Origin: an uncultured Gammaproteobacteria bacterium
GTDB taxonomy: Bacteria; Pseudomonadota; Gammaproteobacteria; HK1
DNA length: 42,725 nucleotides
Assembly: GCA_947258715.1 (NCBI GenBank)
Contig: CAMYJH010000028.1
Span: 1 to 42,725 of the forward strand
Direction: 5' to 3'
Part shown: piece after piece, positions 37,206-42,725 of the stretch
Numbering within the stretch: the first letter of the stretch is position 1
How the letters are laid out: each line of letters begins with the position of its first letter
Made by a program: the position numbers and the translations under genes
Notes under the pieces: generated by a model
Told to the model about the DNA's origin: nothing
Database searches by the model: none
The model's input: the letters and a program-made list of their open reading frames with translations, nothing else

Positions 37206-37984
37206 TGAGCTTTAGCGTCATCATACCGGCGCGTTATGCCTCGACGCGTCTGCCGGGTAAGTTGCTGGAGATTATCGACGGCAAACCGATGCTTCAGCAT
37301 ACCTGGGAAAGCGCTGTGAGGAGCGGCGCATCGCAGGTCCTGGTGGCCACGGATGACGCCAGGATCAAATCGGCGTGTGAGATCTTCGGCGCCAGATCTG
37401 AATTGACCGCCGAATCACATCGCTCCGGAAGCGAGCGCATTGCGGAGCTGACGGCGCGCCTCCTCTTCGACCCGCAGACTATCGTGGTCAACGTCCAGGG
37501 CGACGAGCCGCTGATTCCACCCTCGCTCATTTCCCAGGTGGCTGGCAATCTCGACGCCGCAGTCGATGCTCAGGTGGCCACGCTTTGCGAGCCTATTTCC
37601 GATCCCGAGTCGGTTTGGGACTCTTCGGTGGTGAAGGTGGTTTTCGACAAAAACGGCTATGCGAATTATTTCAGTCGCGCGCCGATTCCATGGGACCGGG
37701 ATGGGTTCGCTGCCGGCGAGAAGACGCCCGATCTTTCGAAACCCTACTATCGGCATATCGGCATCTACGCGTACCGGGCGGGTTATCTGCGCATTTACGT
37801 CAGCTTGTCAGAGTCCCCGGCGGAGCGCAGCGAGCGGCTGGAGCAGCTGCGGGTATTGCACCATGGGGGAAGAATACACGTGGCCGAAGCCTGCGAGCGT
37901 CCGGGCCCCGGAATCGATACGCCCGCGGATCTCGAAAAGGTGCGCCAGCTGATGAAAAGCAGAAAGGAATCAAACTCCCCATGA
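37205..37984 (+). CDS. kdsB: 3-deoxy-manno-octulosonate cytidylyltransferase
   Basis: A 259-residue cytoplasmic enzyme that activates Kdo as CMP-Kdo for LPS inner-core synthesis. VIIPARYASTRLPGKLL opens the nucleotide fold; IVVNVQGDEPLI, YFSRAPIPWDRD, YRHIGIYAYR and LEQLRVLHHGGRIHV are conserved blocks. It overlaps lpxK by one base and the next gene by four (ATGA), so all three are coupled. Confidence 0.95.
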   Translation: MSFSVIIPARYASTRLPGKLLEIIDGKPMLQHTWESAVRSGASQVLVATDDARIKSACEIFGARSELTAESHRSGSERIAELTARLLFDPQTIVVNVQGDEPLIPPSLISQVAGNLDAAVDAQVATLCEPISDPESVWDSSVVKVVFDKNGYANYFSRAPIPWDRDGFAAGEKTPDLSKPYYRHIGIYAYRAGYLRIYVSLSESPAERSERLEQLRVLHHGGRIHVAEACERPGPGIDTPADLEKVRQLMKSRKESNSP

Positions 37985-38448
37985 CCCGGATCCTGATGGT
38001 CTGTCTCGGCAACATCTGCCGTTCACCGCTCGCCCAAGGGGTAATGGAACAACGTCTGCGCAAAACGGGACTTTTTCGCAGCGTGTACGTAGATTCTGCC
38101 GGCACTCAAGGCTATCACGTGGGCGAAAGTCCTGATCCCCGGGCCGTAGAGGCCGCGGCACGGCGGGGTTACGACATTTCAGTCCAGCGAGCGCGGCGGA
38201 TCCGGGACGGCGACTTCCAATCTTTCGACTACATTTTGGCAATGGACCACGACAATCTGCACCAGCTCACGGCCCGCTGTCCGGGGCCCGAGGTGGAGCG
38301 TCTCAAGCTGCTTATGGATTTTGCCCCGGGACCGGATGCCCAGGAGGTTCCGGATCCCTACTACGGCGGCGAGGACGGTTTCGAGCGGGCGCTCGATCTC
38401 ATCGAGGCCGCGGTGGACGGATTGGTCCTCGAGATCAAAGCCCGGTGA
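37981..38448 (+). CDS. low molecular weight protein-tyrosine-phosphatase
   Basis: A 155-residue phosphatase. The P-loop CX5RS is CLGNICRS (Cys8 to Arg14) and the general acid is the Asp of VPDPYYGG (about 118). SAGTQGYHVGESPDPRA is also typical. It may act on bacterial tyrosine kinases of polysaccharide export or on other phosphoproteins; location after kdsB suggests a link with envelope genes but this is inference. The ATG overlaps the kdsB stop. A longer frame from 37585 is the wrong frame of kdsB and is rejected. Confidence 0.92.
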   Translation: MTRILMVCLGNICRSPLAQGVMEQRLRKTGLFRSVYVDSAGTQGYHVGESPDPRAVEAAARRGYDISVQRARRIRDGDFQSFDYILAMDHDNLHQLTARCPGPEVERLKLLMDFAPGPDAQEVPDPYYGGEDGFERALDLIEAAVDGLVLEIKAR

Positions 38449-38524
38449 TCCTGATTCGGGTAACGGCAGCCTGGTGGCGCGGGTTGCCGGTCGCCAAGCC
38501 GGATATCGGACCGCGATGTAAGAA

Positions 38525-39583
38525 ATGAAAATCAGCGAATATCACAACGGCATGCCTTCGCCCGAAATCCTGGTGGACACGGCCGTGGTGCACTTCGACA
38601 AGAATTCGCGGGGTAAAGACTTTGTCGTTGGCGACATCCACGGCATGTTCGACCATCTCGGGTCGCTGCTGAAAAAGGTTTCATTTGATGAGGACAGGGA
38701 CCGCCTCTTTTCGGTGGGCGATCTGGTGGATCGCGGACCCCAGTCTCAAGACGCATTGAAGTGGTTGCAACACCCCTGGTTTTACGCCGTGCGCGGCAAC
38801 CACGAGCAATTCGTCATCGATTCCGAAAACGAGGAGCAGCTCAATATCTGGATCAACTATAACGGCGGCGAATGGTGGCTGAATGTCGACGAGCCCGAGC
38901 AGGCGACGTTTCGCACCGCATTCGCAAACATGCCCTTGGCCATGGAGGTGGAAACCGAAACCGGAAATGTCGGCATCGTGCACGCCGACGTGCCGCCGTT
39001 CATTTCCTGGGAACACTTCGTTTCTCTGCTCGAGTCGCGCGATCGCGACGCGACTCTATACGCCCTGTGGTCTAGAAACCGAATAACTGGCCAGGGATCG
39101 TCACGGCCGGTGAGCGGAAAGGTAGACAGGATCTACTGCGGACACACGCCGACACGGATGACGGTGCAACTGGAAAACGTCTGCTACATCGACACCGGTG
39201 CGGTGTACGCGACAGAAGGTTACGAAGAAGCCAAGCTGACTCTGGTGCCCTTCGATATGCCGGAAGCGGAAACCGAGCTCAGCGGCGGCGTTTTGATCGA
39301 GTATTCCGGCCCACCCCTGGGAATTTTCAAGCTGACGCGGGCGATGATGCTGTTCACGATGCCGGTTTTCCTGGTGGTCCTGTTCTTTGGCGGCGCCGTA
39401 ACCGCCCCCGGTTGGTGGCCCAAGTTGATCGGCTTACTGGCCTGGTTTGTGCTGGTGGCGCTGACCATCGTTATCCGCAACACGACACCGAGGGTTCGCA
39501 CTGACCAGGCCGTGCGGTTTTTCTGGGGTCCGGTGAGCCTGGTCGCGCTGGTCGCGGTCGTGTTGGCCTGGTCAGGCCTGTAG
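38525..39583 (+). CDS. lambda-type Ser/Thr phosphatase with C-terminal membrane domain
   Basis: A 352-residue metallophosphoesterase. The metal-binding signature is complete: GDIHG (Asp37, His39), GDLVDRGP (Asp66, Asp69) and GNHE (Asn92, His93), then VHAD and GHTP for the remaining His ligands. This is the bacteriophage lambda/PrpA-type protein phosphatase layout. After about residue 265 the protein carries three hydrophobic segments (RAMMLFTMPVFLVVLFFGG, LIGLLAWFVLVALTIVI and VSLVALVAVVLAW), which most of this family lack. So the catalytic domain is probably tethered to the inner membrane. Substrates are unknown. It lies 76 bp after the tyrosine phosphatase and only 25 bp before the hydrogenase small subunit gene. 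Confidence 0.85.
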   Translation: MKISEYHNGMPSPEILVDTAVVHFDKNSRGKDFVVGDIHGMFDHLGSLLKKVSFDEDRDRLFSVGDLVDRGPQSQDALKWLQHPWFYAVRGNHEQFVIDSENEEQLNIWINYNGGEWWLNVDEPEQATFRTAFANMPLAMEVETETGNVGIVHADVPPFISWEHFVSLLESRDRDATLYALWSRNRITGQGSSRPVSGKVDRIYCGHTPTRMTVQLENVCYIDTGAVYATEGYEEAKLTLVPFDMPEAETELSGGVLIEYSGPPLGIFKLTRAMMLFTMPVFLVVLFFGGAVTAPGWWPKLIGLLAWFVLVALTIVIRNTTPRVRTDQAVRFFWGPVSLVALVAVVLAWSGL

Positions 39584-39608
39584 GAGCGGGCCGTGCCTGA
39601 AATGGAAG

Positions 39609-40097
39609 ATGACCATGACTTACACCATTGACGCACTGACCAAATCGCTGAATGTCTTCCACCTGGCAGGCAGCGCTTGCAACAACTGTGATATCGAGAT
39701 TCTCGATGCGTTGACTCCAAAGTACGATCTCGAACGATTCGGTATCACGCTGGTCGGCAGCATCCGGCATGCCGATGTGCTGCTCTTGTCCGGAATCTTC
39801 AACAGGAAAGCCACCGTGCGCCTCAAAGAGTTGCTTGTCCAGGCGCCAAAGCCCTACCTGGTCATCGCCATCGGCGGCTGTCCCGCGACGGGGCTGATGT
39901 TCAGGGATTCCTATAACTTCGAGGCTCCCCCCAGCATCCCGATCGATGCATTCATTCCCGGCTGTCCCCCGAAACCCGAGGCAATCATTTCAGGAGTGGT
40001 GACCGTGATTGGCGCACTGCGTGAAGGAGCCATCGTGCCTGGTTGCCTGCAGGAACCAGAGGCAAACCCCCAACCGGCGCCGGAGGCGGTGACATGA
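39609..40097 (+). CDS. group 4 [NiFe]-hydrogenase small subunit (NuoB-like)
   Basis: A 162-residue protein homologous to complex I NuoB and to the small subunits of energy-converting hydrogenases (EchC, HycG). Cys24 and Cys27 (SACNNCDIEIL), Cys91 (GGCPATG) and Cys119 (PGCPPKPEAI) would bind the proximal [4Fe-4S] cluster. The CxxC spacing is the hydrogenase form; complex I NuoB has adjacent cysteines. The C-terminal tail is Pro/Glu-rich. ATG 39609 or 39615 could start it. It overlaps the next gene (ATGA), and opens the hydrogenase operon with no clear promoter before it. Confidence 0.88.
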   Translation: MTMTYTIDALTKSLNVFHLAGSACNNCDIEILDALTPKYDLERFGITLVGSIRHADVLLLSGIFNRKATVRLKELLVQAPKPYLVIAIGGCPATGLMFRDSYNFEAPPSIPIDAFIPGCPPKPEAIISGVVTVIGALREGAIVPGCLQEPEANPQPAPEAVT

Positions 40098-40564
40098 AAA
40101 CGAGGGGCAGCAACTCGGCTGATACCATCAACCGCATCCGCGGCGCACTGGGCGAGCACTTGCTCAACTTCGAGAAAAAGTCCGGGCGACGGGTCTACAT
40201 CGATATCGCGCCGGAAACAGTACTTGAAGCCAGCAGCCTGATGTTCGAAGAAACAGGCGCCCGTCTGCAGATTGCCACCGGGATTGACACACCGGCCGGC
40301 ATCGAGGTGATGTATCACTGGGCGCTCGACAGCGAAGATTGCCTGGTCACAATCCGGGCAACGGTTGCCCACGAGGACCCCTCGCTGGATTCCATCGCGA
40401 CCCTGTGCCCCGCAGCTGAATGGATCGAACGTGAGATGTGGGAACTGCTGGGGATCGAATTCCGGGACCACCCGGATCTCCGCCACCTGCTCTTGGACGA
40501 TAACTGGCCTCAGGGGAATTATCCGTTGCGGAAATTCCCTTCCGGTCAGGAGGTGATCCCGTGA
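40094..40564 (+). CDS. hydrogenase subunit, NuoC-like (30 kDa)
   Basis: A 156-residue protein of the NuoC/HycE-N family. The signature is WIEREMWELLGIEFRDHPDLRHLLLDD near residue 113. It forms the interface between the large subunit and the rest of the peripheral arm. The ATG at 40094 overlaps the previous stop as ATGA; an upstream frame from 40043 is rejected. It ends in a GTGA overlap with the large subunit gene. Confidence 0.87.
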   Translation: MKTRGSNSADTINRIRGALGEHLLNFEKKSGRRVYIDIAPETVLEASSLMFEETGARLQIATGIDTPAGIEVMYHWALDSEDCLVTIRATVAHEDPSLDSIATLCPAAEWIEREMWELLGIEFRDHPDLRHLLLDDNWPQGNYPLRKFPSGQEVIP

Positions 40565-41814
40565 GTAAGCGCACCATTGTGCCGATCGGCCCTTACCACG
40601 CGCTGCAGGAAGAGCCCGAATTTTTCAAGCTGCACGTGGAAGGCGAGACGGTTGTCCACCTCGACATCGAGCTGGGTTACAACCACCGCGGCATCGAGAA
40701 ACTCTCGGAGTCAAAAGACTTCGAGGAAACCGTGTTCCTGGTAGAACGCATCTGCGGCATTTGCTCGACTTCACACCCCATCGCCTGTGTTCAGGCCGTT
40801 GAAGACGCCGGCGACATCTGTGTTCCGGAACGAGCTTTGTTCATCCGCAGCACAGTCGGTGAACTGGAACGCATCCATTCGCATCTTCTGTGGCTGGGAC
40901 TGGCGGGCCATTTCCTGGGCTTCAACACCTTGTGGATGTGGGCCTGGCGTTTCCGCGAGGATGTGCTGAATATTCTCGAGTTGGTTACCGGCAATCGCAA
41001 TCATTACGGCATGATGAAGCCAGGCGGTGTACGCCGCGACATCAACGACACCGACATCCCGGTGATTATCAAGTTGCTCGAAGGCCTGAAGGACCCGATC
41101 GCGATGTTCCGCGATGCGGTCATTGAGGATCCGTTGGTGCACGCCCGTACCAGGGGCATCGGCGTCCTGACCAGGGAAAAAGCCATTGCCTATGGTGCGC
41201 TGGGGCCGACGGCCCGGGCCTCGGGCTATGACATCGACGTACGCCGCGACCATCCACACGCCGCTTACGGCATGGTCGACTGGGATGTGATCACCTGCGG
41301 GAATGGCGACGTTTTCGATAAGGCGGTCGTGCGTATCCTGGAACTGTTCGAGTCGATCCGTATCATCGAGCAGTGTCTGAATCAATTGAAGACCGTCACA
41401 GGACCGGTTGACTCCGATCCACGCTTCGTGGCCACTGGCGAAGGTATCGGCCACTATGAAGCGCCGCGTGGTGAAGTGTTTCACTACGTTCGCTCGGATG
41501 GCAGCAACCGGCCGGTGCGCCACAAGGTGCGTGCGCCCAGTTATATGAACGTACCGACCAACCGTGAAACCGTGCTCGGCGAAACCATAGCCGACGCGAC
41601 GATCATCCTGGCTGCAGTCGATCCCTGCTACTGCTGCACCGAGCGTATGGCCGTGGCCGTGGACAGCCCGGGCGGCCGACGCCTGTGGGGTGCACAGGAC
41701 CTGATCCGGATGTCCTGTGAGAAAACATACGAACTGATGGATGAGTCGGGGCTCAGGGGGCCGGAGCCGCCACCTTGTGCAGCAGCGGGTCAAACCCGCG
41801 ATTCGGGCAGGTGA
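40561..41814 (+). CDS. group 4 [NiFe]-hydrogenase large subunit (NuoD-like)
   Basis: A 417-residue catalytic subunit. Both nickel-binding CxxC pairs are intact: Cys65/Cys68 in ERICGICSTSH and Cys356/Cys359 in DPCYCCTER. Complex I NuoD has lost these, so this is a hydrogenase rather than a stray nuo gene. It should form or oxidise H2 coupled to ion movement through the membrane arm. About 55 residues follow the DPCxxC motif, ending in a Pro/Ala-rich tail; whether they are removed by a protease is unknown. Start is GTG overlapping the previous stop. Maturation (hyp) genes are not in the window. Confidence 0.9.
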   Translation: MSKRTIVPIGPYHALQEEPEFFKLHVEGETVVHLDIELGYNHRGIEKLSESKDFEETVFLVERICGICSTSHPIACVQAVEDAGDICVPERALFIRSTVGELERIHSHLLWLGLAGHFLGFNTLWMWAWRFREDVLNILELVTGNRNHYGMMKPGGVRRDINDTDIPVIIKLLEGLKDPIAMFRDAVIEDPLVHARTRGIGVLTREKAIAYGALGPTARASGYDIDVRRDHPHAAYGMVDWDVITCGNGDVFDKAVVRILELFESIRIIEQCLNQLKTVTGPVDSDPRFVATGEGIGHYEAPRGEVFHYVRSDGSNRPVRHKVRAPSYMNVPTNRETVLGETIADATIILAAVDPCYCCTERMAVAVDSPGGRRLWGAQDLIRMSCEKTYELMDESGLRGPEPPPCAAAGQTRDSGR

Positions 41815-41815
41815 G

Positions 41816-42725
41816 ATGATGGTTGAACTCATCACCCATCCCATGCTGTTGCCGGTTATCGTACCGCTGGCAGCCGGACTGATCTGCCTGCTCATTCCGG
41901 GCGGCTCATCGCGGTTTGGCGATGTTCTGCGCTCGTTGCTGGCTGTGCTGACGACGGCGGTTGTCCTGTACCTGGCCTGGCCCGTTTTCAACATGGTTGG
42001 AACTACCTATCAGCCACAGGTCATGGCGAGCTCCTGGCTGTCGCTACGGGTGGATGCGCTCAGCGCCTTCGTGCTGCTGGCGATCACCTTCTTTGGCCTG
42101 ATGATTGCAATTTTTTCCGTAGGCTATATGGACGGCCGCGACCGCCACCGTGAGTATTTTACTTATTTGCTCTGGACCCTTGGCATCAGCTGCGGTGTGG
42201 TGCTGGCCAATGATTTACTGCTACTGCTGGTGTGCTGGGGCTTTCTCGGCCTGCTGCTTTACCGGATGATCGGTATTACCGGGCCGAAGGCAGCCCAGGC
42301 AGCCCGCAAGTCGCTGATGATCGTTGGCGGTTCCGATGCGTTGCTGCTGTTCGGGGTCATCCTTTATTGGCAACTGGCGGGCTCGACGCAAATCAGCGGC
42401 ACCGGGATGAGTGGGGTCGGCATGGAGCTGGACAGCCTGGCGGCCCATGTTGCGTTCCTGACCTTCGTGGCCGCGGCTTTCGCCAAGGCAGGCGCGGTGC
42501 CGTTCCACACCTGGGTGCCCGACTGCGGCGAAAAAGCCGATGCGCCGGTATCCGCCTATCTGCCGGCTTCGCTGGACAAACTGCTTGGTATCTACCTGCT
42601 GGCCCGCTGCGTGATGGACTTGTTCGTCCCGACACCGGCGATGTACTTTCTGTTGATGCTGCTGGGATCGGTCACCGTACTCGCAGCGGTCATGATGGCG
42701 CTGGTCCAGCATGACCTGAAGCGCC
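41816..42725 (+). CDS. hydrogenase membrane subunit, NuoL/HyfB-like antiporter (5' part)
   Basis: The frame is open to the window edge (303 codons). It encodes a hydrophobic protein with repeated membrane helices. LRVDALSAFVLLAITFFGLMIAIFSVGYM and YFTYLLWTLGISCGVVLANDLLLLLVCW match NuoL/MrpA/HyfB antiporter subunits. AAFAKAGAVPFHTWVPDCGEKADAPVSAYL carries the channel Lys. Such subunits pump ions in complex I and group 4 hydrogenases. Two ATG codons (41816, 41819) follow the large-subunit stop by one base, so the gene is part of the same operon. The protein is probably 450-600 residues in full. Confidence 0.87.
   Translation, partial: MMVELITHPMLLPVIVPLAAGLICLLIPGGSSRFGDVLRSLLAVLTTAVVLYLAWPVFNMVGTTYQPQVMASSWLSLRVDALSAFVLLAITFFGLMIAIFSVGYMDGRDRHREYFTYLLWTLGISCGVVLANDLLLLLVCWGFLGLLLYRMIGITGPKAAQAARKSLMIVGGSDALLLFGVILYWQLAGSTQISGTGMSGVGMELDSLAAHVAFLTFVAAAFAKAGAVPFHTWVPDCGEKADAPVSAYLPASLDKLLGIYLLARCVMDLFVPTPAMYFLLMLLGSVTVLAAVMMALVQHDLKR

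Noticed and set aside
39609..41814. Second copy of complex I peripheral genes (nuoB, nuoC, nuoD)
   Set aside because: The small subunit has hydrogenase-type CxxC and the large subunit keeps both nickel CxxC pairs, which complex I has lost.

Overview
The window is GC-rich (about 60 % by eye), almost fully coding, and looks like the chromosome of a flagellated gammaproteobacterium. The support is gene order: tRNA-fMet-rimP-nusA-infB-rbfA-truB-rpsO-pnp, sdhCDAB-sdhE-ygfZ, exbB-exbD-lpxK-kdsB, a FleQ/FliA/FlgM regulatory trio and mrcB followed by a TPR lipoprotein. The arsenosugar genes, an SdhAF4-like protein beside sdhC and a membrane-bound [NiFe]-hydrogenase cluster would fit a free-living aquatic or sulfur-oxidising type (Chromatiales-like), but that placement is inference.

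Layout. 1-2468: 3' end of nuoN (complex I), convergent psd, and ridA. 2469-2747: an intergenic scrap with signs of decayed insertion sequences. 2748-2950: tRNA-Arg(CCT) and tRNA-Ala(CGC) on the minus strand behind a good sigma-70 promoter. 3188-5534: arsS and two arsenosugar-type glycosyltransferases. 5543-8344: a flagellar regulatory block: flgM (minus), fleQ and fliA. Sigma-54-type promoters lie before flgM and fliA, and a hairpin covers the fliA ribosome binding site. 8482-11430: mrcB (PBP1B) and a TPR lipoprotein. 11611-12726: an AmmeMemoRadiSam-type radical SAM enzyme. 12779-21857: initiator tRNA, two successive terminator-like hairpins, then the translation/RNA operon rimP to pnp.

22001-28273 (minus strand): an SdhAF4-like gene, sdhCDAB, sdhE, ygfZ and a YheT hydrolase whose stop codon lies in a 9-copy heptamer repeat. 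28409-31646: a YgfX-like membrane protein, tsaB, a LolC/E-type permease and lolD. 31669-34800: a DUF2062 protein and comEC. 35049-38448: exbB, exbD, lpxK, kdsB and a low-molecular-weight tyrosine phosphatase. 38525-39583: a lambda-type Ser/Thr phosphatase with a C-terminal membrane domain. 39609-42725: start of a group 4 [NiFe]-hydrogenase operon (small subunit, NuoC-like, large subunit, NuoL/HyfB-like antiporter), cut by the window edge.

How the parts work together. FleQ, a sigma-54 activator, probably drives flgM and fliA, so sigma-28 and its anti-sigma factor would share one master switch. Three assembly factors for FAD and Fe-S enzymes (SdhE, SdhAF4, YgfZ) lie with the succinate dehydrogenase genes. 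Most housekeeping segments are ordinary. The best leads are the fliA leader, the SdhAF4/sdh promoter region with its shared palindrome half-site, the partial arsenosugar locus, and the hydrogenase operon starting 25 bp after a membrane-anchored phosphatase.
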